The notes: generated from the sequence alone by a model not told the origin. A DNA stretch of 64,000 nt from Bacillota bacterium (GCA_023457355.1 JAEWLW010000067.1:51005-115004); one strand, 5' to 3'. Shown: positions 31,382-40,391, counted from the stretch's first letter. Numbers and translations are program-made.

Positions 31382-33991
31382 TTACTTTGCCTCCAACCAG
31401 TTTTCGCCGATGCTTGCCTTGGCCACCATAGCCACTTTAAGCGACACGGCGTTTTGCATCTCTTCCGTCAGGATGGCTGCAGCGCGTTCGGCCTCTTCGG
31501 CGGGAGCCTCGACAATCAGTTCATCGTGCACCTGCAAAATCAGGCGGGCGCGCATTTTTTCTTTTTTAAGACGTATAAAAACCTTCACCATCGCCAGCTT
31601 GATGATATCGGCGGCGGTGCCCTGAATGGGTGTGTTCATCGCCACCCGTTCGCCGAATGCTTTGGTGATTCGGTTGGTGGCGGCAAGCTCCGGCAACGGC
31701 CGGCGGCGGCCGAACAGGGTTTTGACATAACCGTGTTCCCTGCCGAATGCAATGGTTTCCTGCATATAATCGCGAACACCTTTATAAGTGCTCAGGTAGC
31801 TTTTAATATAACGGTCGGCCTCTGCGACCGAAACACCGATATCCTGCGAGAGTGAAAAAGCCCCGATGCCGTAGACAATGCCGAAGTTGACGGCCTTTGC
31901 GCTCGAGCGCATTTGCGGGGTGACAAACGCCTCGGGCATGTCGAACACCTGTGCGGCGGTTTTGGTGTGGATATCCTCGTTGTGCTTAAAGGCGTCGATC
32001 ATGGCGATGTCGTTTGCAATATGTGCGAGCACCCGCAGCTCAATCTGCGAATAGTCGGCGTCCACAAGCCGGTAGCCCTTGTCGGCAATGAAGAACCGGC
32101 GCAAGCGGCTGCCGCGTTCGGTGCGCACTGGAATGTTCTGCAAGTTCGGCTCGGTTGAGCTGATGCGCCCTGTGCGGGTTTCGGTCTGCCTGAAGATGGA
32201 GCGTACGCGCCCGTCGGCATCCAGCTGTGCGAGCAGCCCCTCCACATAGGTGGATTTAAGCTTTGCCAGCTTGCGGTAGGATAAAACATCTTCGACGATG
32301 GGGTGTTTGCTTCGCAGAGAATCGAGCGTATCGGCGTCGGTGGAATAGCCGCTTTTTGTCTTGCGTTTTGCCGGTAACCCCAGACGTTCGAATAGCACCT
32401 CGCCGAGTTGCTTTGGGGAATTGATGTTAAATTCCCCGCCTGCAAGGTAGTAGATTCGCTGGGTCAACTCGGCAATATCGGTGTCCAGGTCCACGCCGAA
32501 GGCGCGCAGGCCGTCGGCATCCAGCGCAAAGCCCAGCGTTTCCATCGAGGCCAGCACGCGGGCAAGCGGTTGCTCAATTTCGGTGAGGAGCATTTCCATC
32601 CCTTTTTCGCGTACTTCGTCCCGAAGCTGCGCACACAGGGCAGGCAGAACCTGCATATCTTCGATGAGCGCAACAAACGGCTCCGGCAGATATTCCGGCA
32701 GCGCAAAGCTTTGGTGAGCAAGTGTGCGGCCGCTGCAAAGCATGGTAATCGTATAGCCGCTGGCGAGCGGCGACAGCAGATAGCCCGCCAGAATGGGGTC
32801 AAACGTCACGTCGCGGCCCTCAAGACCGTTTAAATAGAGGTAGCGGTACCAGTCCTTGCTGTTGGGGAGCGTTAGCCGGGCGGCACTTTCAGAAAGCTCG
32901 GCCAGCAGTATTTCAAGTTCGGGGCAGGTTGTATCCAGCAGCGCAAGATAACTGCCCAGGATTGCACCGGCAACGGGTTTGTTCCCGCTAAAGGTCAGGC
33001 TGATGGTAAGCTTTTCCTCAGCGAACAGTTCGCGCGCCGCAGCCGGATCGTTGAGCGAGACGGCGATGGCGGCGGCCTCGGGATGCGGGGCGTCTTCGAA
33101 GGCGGTGGGTTCAGCGACGGGCGGCGTCAATTTCAGGCGGGAGATAATCGAGCGCAGCTCCAGCCGGTCGAGCAGCTGGTAAAGCCTGTCGGCCTGCTGC
33201 GGTGCAGGCGTCATATCCCCAAGCGTTTTGTTAAGCGGTACCGCACAGTCAATTTCCGCCAGAATACGGCTTTGATAGGCGCTTTCTTTGCCATCTATGA
33301 GTTTTTGGCGCACCCCTTTTTTGATGATGGGATCCTCCAGGTGCTCATAAACACCGTCAAGCGATTTAAAAGAAGCAATCAGCGACAGGGCCGTCTTTTC
33401 CCCTATTCCGGCCACGCCGGGGATGTTGTCGGAGGTGTCGCCCATCAGCGCTTTAACGTCGATCATCTGTTTGGGAGAAACGCCATATTTTTCCCGAACG
33501 GCTGCCTCGTCGATAACCTCGGCGCCCGACTGTCCCCCGCGGGTAAACGCCAGGCGCACCGTGACGCCGTCTCCGATGAGCTGGAAGCTGTCGCGGTCTC
33601 CGGTAGCGATGATGCATTCGTCACCGCCGCTGCGGCAGGCGGTGGCAAGGGTGCCGAGTATGTCGTCGGCCTCGTACCCTTCGACCGAGAGAATGGGATA
33701 ACCGAAATACCCCAGCAACTCTTTGAGCGGTTGAAGCTGCTGCGCAAGCTCTTCAGGCATGCCCTTTCGCTGCGCTTTGTAGCCATCAAAAAGCTTATGA
33801 CGAAAAGTGGGCCCCTTGAGGTCAAACGCAAACACGACGGCGTCGGGGTTAACCTCATCACAAATTTTGAACAGAATATTTAGAAAGCCGTAAATGCCAT
33901 TGGTGAAAAGCCCTTCGCGTGTGGTGAGCGGGCGCACACCGTAATAGGCGCGGTTGAGAATACTGTTGGAATCGACTGCGAGGAGTTTCAT
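31382..33991 (-). CDS. polA: DNA polymerase I
   Basis: An 869-residue repair and Okazaki-processing polymerase. The N-terminal 5'-3' exonuclease (about 1-290) has AFDLKGPTFRHKLFDGYKAQR, YEADDILGTLA and GDRDSFQL with the metal Asp residues, then MGDTSDNIPGVAGIGEKTA. The middle 3'-5' exonuclease-like domain is short and shows no DxE motif, as is usual in Firmicutes, so proofreading is probably absent. The polymerase domain carries motif A DADYSQIELRVLAH near 640, motif B NFGIVYGIGAFSLS near 690 and motif C QVHDELIVEAP near 820. It is the first gene of polA-rimI-tsaD. Confidence 0.96.
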   Translation of the reverse strand: MKLLAVDSNSILNRAYYGVRPLTTREGLFTNGIYGFLNILFKICDEVNPDAVVFAFDLKGPTFRHKLFDGYKAQRKGMPEELAQQLQPLKELLGYFGYPILSVEGYEADDILGTLATACRSGGDECIIATGDRDSFQLIGDGVTVRLAFTRGGQSGAEVIDEAAVREKYGVSPKQMIDVKALMGDTSDNIPGVAGIGEKTALSLIASFKSLDGVYEHLEDPIIKKGVRQKLIDGKESAYQSRILAEIDCAVPLNKTLGDMTPAPQQADRLYQLLDRLELRSIISRLKLTPPVAEPTAFEDAPHPEAAAIAVSLNDPAAARELFAEEKLTISLTFSGNKPVAGAILGSYLALLDTTCPELEILLAELSESAARLTLPNSKDWYRYLYLNGLEGRDVTFDPILAGYLLSPLASGYTITMLCSGRTLAHQSFALPEYLPEPFVALIEDMQVLPALCAQLRDEVREKGMEMLLTEIEQPLARVLASMETLGFALDADGLRAFGVDLDTDIAELTQRIYYLAGGEFNINSPKQLGEVLFERLGLPAKRKTKSGYSTDADTLDSLRSKHPIVEDVLSYRKLAKLKSTYVEGLLAQLDADGRVRSIFRQTETRTGRISSTEPNLQNIPVRTERGSRLRRFFIADKGYRLVDADYSQIELRVLAHIANDIAMIDAFKHNEDIHTKTAAQVFDMPEAFVTPQMRSSAKAVNFGIVYGIGAFSLSQDIGVSVAEADRYIKSYLSTYKGVRDYMQETIAFGREHGYVKTLFGRRRPLPELAATNRITKAFGERVAMNTPIQGTAADIIKLAMVKVFIRLKKEKMRARLILQVHDELIVEAPAEEAERAAAILTEEMQNAVSLKVAMVAKASIGENWLEAK

Positions 33992-34237
33992 TTTAGTCTC
34001 CCTTCAAGGTTGTGCAGTGGAATGAATGCATAAGATTGTCCACAATGGCGCGCTGCCCCTGTGCCATACCATTGGTCGGATGAACGCAGTGAATGGTATA
34101 ATTTGCGCATCAAAAGGCGATTGCCGCGTTAAGCGGCGAGCCGTTAGATATCAAAACTATAATAGCCGCTTTGCGGCTATTATACCACAAAAAATAGCAA
34201 ATGCACAAAAATATCTGCATTGGAAAAGGAAAATTAG
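33992..34237. other. Intergenic region upstream of polA and dusB with two dyads
   Basis: Between the divergent polA and dusB. It holds an 8-bp inverted repeat, ATACCATT (34066-34073) with AATGGTAT (34092-34099), and a longer hairpin, TATAATAGCCGC with GCGGCTATTATA, near 34159-34186. No gene is supported. Either dyad could be an operator or a terminator of a small transcript. Confidence 0.4.
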
Positions 34238-34266
34238 TTGAAGGGGAATATATCTTTTGCTAAAAT
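34238..34266 (+). promoter_or_regulatory. Promoter of dusB
   Basis: TTGAAG, 17 bases, TAAAAT, 29 bases before the start codon. Confidence 0.6.
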
Positions 34267-34295
34267 AGAAAGACTTAACAGAGAGGGAAGCTTAA

Positions 34296-35273
34296 ATGAA
34301 AATATCTGAGATTAAAATAGATGGATTTGCCGTGCTGGCGCCGATGGCGGGTGTGGCCGACCGCGCGGTGCGCGCAATCAGCCGTGAGCTGGGCGCATGC
34401 TACACAGTCGGCGAAATGACCAGCGCCAAGGGCATACAAATGGGCAGCAAAAAGAGCGCCGAACTGCTGGAGGTTGACGATGCGCACCCGTTTGCCGTTC
34501 AGCTTTTCGGGGTGGACCCGGACTGCATACGCGAGGCGGCCCAAGTGGCGGCGGGGCGGCGGCCGGACCTGATCGATTTGAACATGGGCTGTCCCGCGCC
34601 CAAAATTACAGGCGGCGGCGCAGGCAGCGCGTTGCTTAAAAACCTGCCGCTGGCACAGGAAATTGCCCGCGCCGCCGTTTTGGGGGCGCAAGGCATTCCG
34701 GTGACGGCCAAAATTCGCCGCGGATATGATGCGGGCGACGACGTGGCGGTTGAGGCGGCCAAAAGGCTGGAGCAGGCCGGTGTGGCGGCGATTACAGTGC
34801 ACGGCCGAACCCGTGCACAGATGTATTCCCCGCCTGTTGATCTGGATTGCATTGCCGCCGTCAAGGCGGCGGTGTCGGTGCCGGTTATCGGCAACGGCGA
34901 CATTTTTACGCCGCAGGATGCAAGGCGGATGTTTGAATATACCGGCTGCGACCTGGTGATGATCGGCCGCGGCGCACTGGGCAACCCATGGCTTTTCGCG
35001 CAGGTAAATGCCCTCATGCGCGGCGAGGCCATGCCGGAAGCCCCCACGCTGGAAACGCGGCTTGCGGTTATGCGCCAGGAAATTGCGCTGCTGATAAAAG
35101 GCAAAGGCGAATCAACCGGCTTTAGAGAGGCCCGAAAACATGTGTCATGGTATATGACCGGGTTGCGGGGTGCCGCGCAGCTGCGGCGCATGTGCGGCGA
35201 AATTGACGGCTGGGGCAGCATTTATGCCATCTGCGAAGCGGCGCAGCAACTCAATCTTCAAGATGCGCTTTGA
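34296..35273 (+). CDS. dusB: tRNA-dihydrouridine synthase, DusB-like
   Basis: An FMN-dependent enzyme that reduces specific uridines in the tRNA D-loop. 325 residues, TIM barrel: LAPMAGVADRAVR near 15, the catalytic Cys in NMGCPAPKITGGGAGSALL near 95-113, KIRRGYD near 140, HGRTRAQMYSPP near 168, and the FMN-phosphate site VIGNGDIFTPQDA near 195 with VMIGRGALGNPW near 222. It is monocistronic. Its last 23 bases overlap the convergent aminotransferase gene. Confidence 0.92.
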   Translation: MKISEIKIDGFAVLAPMAGVADRAVRAISRELGACYTVGEMTSAKGIQMGSKKSAELLEVDDAHPFAVQLFGVDPDCIREAAQVAAGRRPDLIDLNMGCPAPKITGGGAGSALLKNLPLAQEIARAAVLGAQGIPVTAKIRRGYDAGDDVAVEAAKRLEQAGVAAITVHGRTRAQMYSPPVDLDCIAAVKAAVSVPVIGNGDIFTPQDARRMFEYTGCDLVMIGRGALGNPWLFAQVNALMRGEAMPEAPTLETRLAVMRQEIALLIKGKGESTGFREARKHVSWYMTGLRGAAQLRRMCGEIDGWGSIYAICEAAQQLNLQDAL

Positions 35274-36423
35274 ATCGGTGGCAAACCAGTTCGGCTTGCT
35301 GGCAGGTCATCAGGCTGGAAAGCGGCAGCGATAATACCCGCGCAAATAGCGCCATGGCGTTGGGGAAATCCTCGGCCTTCCACCCCAGCCGCCTGTAGGC
35401 GGAAAGTGATGGCAGTGGCGGAAAGTGCAGGTTGCAGCAAATGCCCTCTTTACGCAGGGCATTGAGCACGCCGTCGCGCAAATGTGCTTTTTGCTCGGGC
35501 AGAAGGGCCAGGTAAAGGTGATAGGAGGAATGCTCACCGTGCCGCAGCGCCGAGCAGCCTTCCGGCAGCTGGCTGTCGTAGGTTTTGCAGACGGCTTTGC
35601 GGCGGGCAAGGATGCCGGAGTAGCGTTTTAGCTGAGACAGCCCGATGGCGGACTGTAGGTCTGAGAGGTTTGCCTTGTGGCCGAAGTCGACGATATCATA
35701 GGTGGTGACGCCATGGTTGCGCTGCCAGGCGTTTTTGCTTTGCCCGTGCAGAATACTGCGGCTTAAAGCGGTGTAAATGGCGGCGCTGTCGGCGTTTGGG
35801 AACTTCCAAAGCAATGCGCCCCCCTCGGCGGTGGTGAGGTTTTTGGTAGCGTGGAATGAAAACACGCTGAAATCTGCCAAAGCGCCGCTGTTTCCCGCCG
35901 GGCAGACGGACCCGAGCGAATGCGCTGCATCGGCGATGACGGCCGGGCGCCCCAGCGGGACAAGACCGCCGGAATACGGGCGGCAAACTTTTTCGCACGC
36001 CGTTTTTATGGCGCCGTAATCGCAGAGCGTGCCCCCGATATCAACCGGGATGACCGCCGCGGTGCGCGATGTCAAATGTCTGGCGACGGTGTCGGCTGAA
36101 AGAAGAAAACAGCCGGGTTCACAGTCGACCAGAACGGGTGTGGCGCCGACATGTATCACCGCCGCAGCGGTGGCGGAAAAGGTGTAAGCCGGCACGATCA
36201 CCTCATCCCCCGGCCCGACGCCGCATAAGCGCAGCGCGGTTTCAAGCCCCGTGGTTGCGCTCGAAACGCAGACAGCGCCATCTGCGCCGGTGTAGGCGGC
36301 CAGGGCCTGTTCAAACTCTGCGGTGACGACACCGGTTGTCAGCCAGCCTGAGCGCATGACGGCGAGAACGGCGTCACACTCGCTCTGTGTAATATCCGGT
36401 GCGGTAAACGGTATGTTTGGCAT
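35251..36423 (-). CDS. DegT/DnrJ/EryC1/StrS family PLP aminotransferase
   Basis: A 390-residue PLP enzyme of the sugar aminotransferase type. Landmarks: FTAPDITQSE near 5, SGWLTTG near 25, SSATTGLETALRLCGVGPGDEVIVPAYTFSATA near 50-82, the Asp in DAAHSLGS near 165 that binds the pyridine N, and the Schiff-base Lys in FHATKNLTTAEGG near 188. The start ATG at 36423 has AGGAGG seven bases upstream; the frame's ATG at 36459 is less likely. No other sugar-nucleotide gene is nearby, so its substrate is unknown. Its 3' end overlaps dusB tail to tail. Confidence 0.85.
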   Translation of the reverse strand: MPNIPFTAPDITQSECDAVLAVMRSGWLTTGVVTAEFEQALAAYTGADGAVCVSSATTGLETALRLCGVGPGDEVIVPAYTFSATAAAVIHVGATPVLVDCEPGCFLLSADTVARHLTSRTAAVIPVDIGGTLCDYGAIKTACEKVCRPYSGGLVPLGRPAVIADAAHSLGSVCPAGNSGALADFSVFSFHATKNLTTAEGGALLWKFPNADSAAIYTALSRSILHGQSKNAWQRNHGVTTYDIVDFGHKANLSDLQSAIGLSQLKRYSGILARRKAVCKTYDSQLPEGCSALRHGEHSSYHLYLALLPEQKAHLRDGVLNALRKEGICCNLHFPPLPSLSAYRRLGWKAEDFPNAMALFARVLSLPLSSLMTCQQAELVCHRFKAHLED

Positions 36424-36775
36424 AGTGCGCCTCCTGTTTTTAAAAATTATGACTTCCAATTCTATGCGGTCGGCCAGGCCCTGATACGCTTTTTATTAGT
36501 AATGTATAAGAGCAGCCGCGGCAGCCAAGCATTTTAATGGCTTGCGTTAACGGGGTATAAGCGCTCGACGTCAGAAAAACTTTTGGCGAAAAGCTTTCCT
36601 CGCTCAAATTGCTCTGCCGGGTTTTCTGTTGGGCCACGGGTTGTCACAGACAGCGGCTGATATACTTTTATGCGCGCTATAAGCGCTAAATGCGCTTTTT
36701 GGACAACAGGATGACCAGACGGGTGCCAAAAAACGGTAAAATTTTCAAAAACCCGATAGAATAAGCAAAAAGGGC
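36424..36775. other. Intergenic stretch without a recognisable gene
   Basis: Between the aminotransferase start and the rpmG promoter. A minus frame at 36534-36956 crosses the rpmG promoter and start and is rejected. No convincing RNA or repeat was seen. Confidence 0.4.
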
Positions 36776-36805
36776 TTGACGAGTCGCCTTTGATTGTGCT
36801 ACGAT
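36776..36805 (+). promoter_or_regulatory. Promoter of the rpmG-secE-nusG-rplK-rplA operon
   Basis: TTGACG, 18 bases, TACGAT. The 5' leader to rpmG is about 100 bases. Confidence 0.55.
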
Positions 36806-36909
36806 ACACATACCTCGAAAAGGGTCTATTTTTTTGTGCCCAAAAAGAGGGCGCACGAATTCCCTTGAGGGAGGCAAAAATCAATCCGTTTAACAGGAGG
36901 TGCCGAAAA

Positions 36910-37059
36910 ATGCGAGTAAAAATTACCCTGGCCTGCACAGAGTGCAAACAGCGCAACTACAACACGATGAAGAACAAAAAGAACGACCCGGACAGACTTG
37001 AGATGAACAAGTACTGCAGATTCTGCAAGAAGCACACCGTTCACAAGGAAACCAAGTAG
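36910..37059 (+). CDS. rpmG: 50S ribosomal protein L33
   Basis: A 49-residue zinc-ribbon ribosomal protein with CTECKQRNY near 9 and YCRFCKKH near 35, so the zinc-binding (C+) form. AGGAGG precedes the ATG. rpmG before secE is the usual Firmicutes arrangement. Confidence 0.95.
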   Translation: MRVKITLACTECKQRNYNTMKNKKNDPDRLEMNKYCRFCKKHTVHKETK

Positions 37060-37081
37060 GGAAGAAAGGCAGGAGATCAAA

Positions 37082-37297
37082 ATGGCAGAAAAGCCTGAGA
37101 AGAAGTCTATCTTTGCTCGGTTTAGCAAGTTCTTCCGCGATCAGAAGAGCGAGATGAAAAAAATCGTCTGGCCTTCTAAGAAGCAGGTGATTAACAACAC
37201 CGGGATCGTTTTGATTGCCGTAGCGCTTTTTGCGATTATGACCGGAACTTTTGACTGGGTTCTCGGCTTAATCATTAAAGCTGCGCTCGGCGCTTAA
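37082..37297 (+). CDS. secE: Protein translocase subunit SecE
   Basis: A 71-residue single-span translocon subunit. A basic cytoplasmic part (FSKFFRDQKSEMKKIVWPSKKQV, with the conserved WPSKKQ) precedes one membrane segment at about residues 42-65. It lies 22 bp after rpmG with a GGCAGGAG site. Confidence 0.95.
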   Translation: MAEKPEKKSIFARFSKFFRDQKSEMKKIVWPSKKQVINNTGIVLIAVALFAIMTGTFDWVLGLIIKAALGA

Positions 37298-37315
37298 AAG
37301 TCATGGAGGAACACA

Positions 37316-37837
37316 ATGTCTGATTTAGCCAGATGGTATGTGGTTCACACCTACTCAGGTTATGAGAACAAGGTGGCCGGCAGCATTGAAAATGCTGTGG
37401 AAAACCGTAAGCTTCAGGATCTGATCTGCGAGGTCAGGGTTCCGAGCGAGATGGTGACCGAAATTAAGGATAACAAAAAGCGTGAGGTTGAGCGCAAGGT
37501 CTTCCCCGGCTATGTCCTTATCAAAATGGTTATGAACGACGAAACGTGGTACGTTGTGCGCAACATTCGCGGTGTCACCGGTTTTGTGGGCCCGGGCTCG
37601 AAGCCCGTTCCGCTGACCGATGAAGAGGTGCAGCGTTTAGGCGTGGAGAAAAACGAAATCGAGATCAACTTCTCGGTTGGCGATAATGTTTCGATCATCG
37701 ACGGCTATTTTAGCGGATTTATCGGAAGGGTCAACAGCATTGAGAAGGATAAAGGTCTCGTGCGCGTCACCGTTTCGATGATGGGCAAGGATGTGCCTGT
37801 TGAGCTTTCGCTTGAGCAGGTGTCCGCGCTCATTTAG
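37316..37837 (+). CDS. nusG: Transcription termination/antitermination protein NusG
   Basis: A 173-residue elongation factor. The NGN domain starts ARWYVVHTYSGYENKVA and contains KVFPGYVLIKM and FVGPGSKPVPL; the C-terminal KOW domain is VSIIDGYFSGFIGRVNSIEKDK. It binds RNA polymerase and couples it to the ribosome or Rho. It follows secE by 18 bp with a GGAGG site. Confidence 0.97.
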   Translation: MSDLARWYVVHTYSGYENKVAGSIENAVENRKLQDLICEVRVPSEMVTEIKDNKKREVERKVFPGYVLIKMVMNDETWYVVRNIRGVTGFVGPGSKPVPLTDEEVQRLGVEKNEIEINFSVGDNVSIIDGYFSGFIGRVNSIEKDKGLVRVTVSMMGKDVPVELSLEQVSALI

Positions 37838-37867
37838 CGTTTATCAAAAGCAAATGCGATGAATTTC

Positions 37868-37930
37868 GCGTATAGGCTGTTCTTTCGCAGCCTGTGGGAG
37901 GGGACAAACATGCCCCGCAAATTAACCACT
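37868..37930 (+). promoter_or_regulatory. L11-operon leader structure
   Basis: Between nusG and rplK. A hairpin AGGCTG (37874-37879) with CAGCCT (37888-37893) is followed by GTGG-GAGGGG...CCCC-GCAAATTAA-CCAC (37894-37929), a fold regularly seen before rplK in Firmicutes. It is thought to be the L1 site for feedback control of L11-L1 translation; here the assignment is by resemblance. Confidence 0.5.
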
Positions 37931-37952
37931 AATTTTGGAGGTGCAAGTTAAA

Positions 37953-38378
37953 ATGGCACAAAAGGTTGTAGGCTATGTAAAGCTGCAAATTCCCGCCGGA
38001 AAGGCAACCCCGGCTCCGCCTGTTGGCCCGGCTCTCGGCCAGCACGGCGTCAATATTATGGCATTCACCAAGGAGTTCAACGAGCGCACGAAGGGTGAAA
38101 TCGGAATGATTATTCCGGTTGTTATCACCGTTTATGCTGACCGTTCCTTCTCCTTTATTACCAAGACCCCGCCCGCGGCGGTTCTGATCAAGAAGGCGAT
38201 CGGACTTGAAAGCGGCTCGGGTGTGCCCAACAAGACCAAGGTTGGAAAAATTACCCGCGAGCAGATTCGCCAGATTGCAACCACCAAGATGCCCGACCTG
38301 AACGCTGCAAGTATCGAGACTGCCATGAGCATGATCGCCGGTACCGCACGTTCCATGGGCGTTGAAGTGATTGACTAA
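37953..38378 (+). CDS. rplK: 50S ribosomal protein L11
   Basis: A 141-residue protein of the GTPase-associated centre. It starts MAQKVVGYVKLQIPAGKATPAPPVGPALGQHG, with the Pro-rich hinge, and ends in the rRNA-binding domain (PDLNAASIETAMSMIAGTARSMG). GGAGGTGC lies upstream of ATG 37953; the frame's earlier GTG at 37935 is not needed. Confidence 0.97.
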   Translation: MAQKVVGYVKLQIPAGKATPAPPVGPALGQHGVNIMAFTKEFNERTKGEIGMIIPVVITVYADRSFSFITKTPPAAVLIKKAIGLESGSGVPNKTKVGKITREQIRQIATTKMPDLNAASIETAMSMIAGTARSMGVEVID

Positions 38379-38393
38379 GAAGGAGGATTTGCA

Positions 38394-39110
38394 ATGAAGC
38401 GCGGAAAAAAATACGCTGAAAGCGCCAAACTTGTCGAGGCGCTCAAGCTTTATGAAACTGAAGAAGCATTGGACCTGTGCTTGAAGACCGGAAAGGCCAA
38501 GTTCGATGAAACCGTCGAGCTGCATATCCGCCTGGGTGTTGACTCCCGCCATGCCGACCAGCAGGTTCGCGGCGCGGTTGTTCTGCCCAACGGCACCGGC
38601 AAGACCGTCCGTGTCCTTGCGTTTTGCAAGGGCGATAATGTTCAGAAGGCGCTGGACGCCGGCGCTGATTTCGCCGGTTCCGATGAATATGTCACCAAGA
38701 TTCAGTCCGAAGGCTGGCTGGACTTTGACGTTGTCATCGCCACCCCCGACATGATGGGCGTTATCGGCCGTCTGGGTAAGATTCTCGGCCCGCGTGGCCT
38801 GATGCCCAACCCCAAGGCCGGCACTGTTACCCCCGATGTTGCCAAGGCTGTCACCGAGGCAAAGGCCGGTAAAATCGAGTACCGCCTTGACAAGACCAAC
38901 ATCATCCACTGCCCCATCGGCAAGGTTTCCTTTGGCGTTCCGAAGCTGCAGGAGAACTTTGACGCACTGATGGGCGCCGTTGTGAAGGCGAAGCCCGCTG
39001 CGGCCAAGGGCCAGTATGTCAAGAGCTGCGTCGTCGCCACCACCATGGGTCCCGGCGTGAAGATCAATCCCTCTAAGTTCCAGGGAACGAACGTGCCCGC
39101 TGAGAAGTAA
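38394..39110 (+). CDS. rplA: 50S ribosomal protein L1
   Basis: A 238-residue L1-stalk protein. Landmarks are the N-terminal KRGKKYAES, DEYVTKIQSEGWLDFDVVIATPDMMG near 102 and the signature GKILGPRGLMPNPKAGTVTPDV near 130. It is separated by 15 bp from rplK with a GGAGG site and followed by a strong terminator, so rplJL forms the next unit. Confidence 0.97.
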   Translation: MKRGKKYAESAKLVEALKLYETEEALDLCLKTGKAKFDETVELHIRLGVDSRHADQQVRGAVVLPNGTGKTVRVLAFCKGDNVQKALDAGADFAGSDEYVTKIQSEGWLDFDVVIATPDMMGVIGRLGKILGPRGLMPNPKAGTVTPDVAKAVTEAKAGKIEYRLDKTNIIHCPIGKVSFGVPKLQENFDALMGAVVKAKPAAAKGQYVKSCVVATTMGPGVKINPSKFQGTNVPAEK

Positions 39111-39138
39111 TTAATCAGCGTTGCTATCAGGAAATGGG

Positions 39139-39165
39139 TGCCCCGCAGGAAACTGCGGGGCATTT
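39139..39165 (+). terminator. Terminator after rplA
   Basis: TGCCCCGCAG, loop GAAA, CTGCGGGGCA, then TTT. The stem is perfect over 10 bp with a GNRA loop. Confidence 0.75.
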
Positions 39166-39208
39166 GGATTAACACTCTCGTTTTTTCGGCTTATTTTTTA
39201 GAAATTTG

Positions 39209-39237
39209 TTGACAAAGCGGCGTTGCCATGTTAAAAT
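39209..39237 (+). promoter_or_regulatory. Promoter of rplJ-rplL
   Basis: A perfect TTGACA, 17 bases, TAAAAT. It gives a leader of about 180 bases before rplJ. Confidence 0.7.
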
Positions 39238-39243
39238 ATTTGC

Positions 39244-39373
39244 GTTGTCACGATCCAAAGACAGCAGGTGCGCTTGTGCGCGTAAGGGTTTCCGCCTGCC
39301 GAGGAATGAGTGCAAACCATAATTCAATGTGTTTGTATGAGCTCCTTCCCGCGATTGTGGGGAGGGCTTTTTT
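39244..39373 (+). promoter_or_regulatory. L10 (rplJ) leader with attenuator
   Basis: The leader contains AAAGACAGCAGGTGCG and CCGCCTGCCGAGGAATGAG, matching the Firmicutes L10 leader that binds the L10(L12)4 complex. It ends in a terminator-like hairpin, GCTCCTTCCC (39341-39350) with GGGGAGGGC (39359-39367), followed by TTTTTT. Excess L10-L12 should favour termination. Confidence 0.8.
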
Positions 39374-39423
39374 GCTTTCTTCTTTGGACTTGATCACACA
39401 ACCTATCACAGGAGGTGAATCAA

Positions 39424-39966
39424 ATGCCCAGTGAAAAAACTTTAGCTAAAAAGCAGGAAGTCGTTGCCGATCTTGCGACCAAGCTTCAGGGTTCTATCGC
39501 CGGTGTTCTCGTCGATTACAAGGGAATTACCGTTGCGGATGATACCAAGCTGCGCCGTGAGCTGCGCGAGGCGGGCGTGGACTACTTTGTTGTCAAGAAC
39601 ACGCTGCTTGAGCGCGCTGCCGACCAGGTAGGCTTCCACGATCTGAAGGATCATCTTTCCGGCACATCCGCGCTTGCTGTCAGCAAGGAGGACGCTGTTG
39701 TCGCTGCGAAGATCCTGACCAAGTACGCTGACGCTTCCAAGGGTAAGTTCACGGTGAAGGCCGGCTTTGTTGACGGCGGCGTTATTGATGCCGCTAAGGT
39801 GTCCGAGCTTGGCAACCTGCCCAGCAGAGAAGGCCTGCTTTCCATGCTGCTTTCCGCGCTTACCGGAAATCTCCGCGGCCTTGCCTGCGCGCTTAACAGC
39901 ATCGCTGAAAAGAATGCTGAGGGCGCGCCCGCCGAGGCTGTTGCCGAGGCCCCCGCTGCTGAATAA
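39424..39966 (+). CDS. rplJ: 50S ribosomal protein L10
   Basis: A 180-residue stalk-base protein. It begins MPSEKTLAKKQEVVADLATKL and contains DYKGITVADDTKLRRELREAGVDYFVVKNTLLERA; the long Ala/Glu-rich C-terminal helix (ending EAPAAE) binds L7/L12 dimers. ATG 39424 has AGGAGG nine bases upstream; a GTG at 39415 overlaps the ribosome site and is rejected as start. Confidence 0.96.
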   Translation: MPSEKTLAKKQEVVADLATKLQGSIAGVLVDYKGITVADDTKLRRELREAGVDYFVVKNTLLERAADQVGFHDLKDHLSGTSALAVSKEDAVVAAKILTKYADASKGKFTVKAGFVDGGVIDAAKVSELGNLPSREGLLSMLLSALTGNLRGLACALNSIAEKNAEGAPAEAVAEAPAAE

Positions 39967-40016
39967 TTTAGCGGCAATCATTTTTTAAATTTACAATTAA
40001 CAGGAGGTAAATGATC

Positions 40017-40391
40017 ATGGCTTCTGAGAAGATCACTAAATTTGTTGAAGAAATCAAGACCCTGACCGTTCTCGAGCTCAATGAGCTTGTTAAGGCAATC
40101 GAAGAGGAGTTCGGTGTTTCCGCCGCTGCTCCCGTTATGATGGCTGGCGCTGCGCCCGCAGCCGCTGCTGTTGAGGAGAAGACCGAGTTTGACGTTGTTC
40201 TTGTTGAGGCTGGCGCTTCCAAGATGGGCGTTATCAAGCTTGTCAAGGATGTTTGCGGCCTGGGCCTGAAAGAGGCTAAGGAGCTCGTTGACAACGCGCC
40301 CAAGCCCCTCAAGACCGGCATTTCCAAGGCTGACGCCGACGCCCTTGCCGCGCAGTTTACTGATGCTGGCGCCAAGGTTGAAATTAAGTAA
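40017..40391 (+). CDS. rplL: 50S ribosomal protein L7/L12
   Basis: A 124-residue acidic stalk protein. The N-terminal dimerisation part (ITKFVEEIKTLTVLELNELVKAIEEEFGV), an Ala-rich hinge and the factor-binding domain (KTEFDVVLVEAGASKMGVIKLVKDVCGLGLKEAKELVD) are all present. ATG 40017 lies nine bases after AGGAGG; the in-frame ATG at 40011 is too close to it. Confidence 0.97.
   Translation: MASEKITKFVEEIKTLTVLELNELVKAIEEEFGVSAAAPVMMAGAAPAAAAVEEKTEFDVVLVEAGASKMGVIKLVKDVCGLGLKEAKELVDNAPKPLKTGISKADADALAAQFTDAGAKVEIK

Noticed and set aside
36534..36956. 140-codon minus frame
   Set aside because: It crosses the rpmG promoter and start codon in antisense and shows no family feature.
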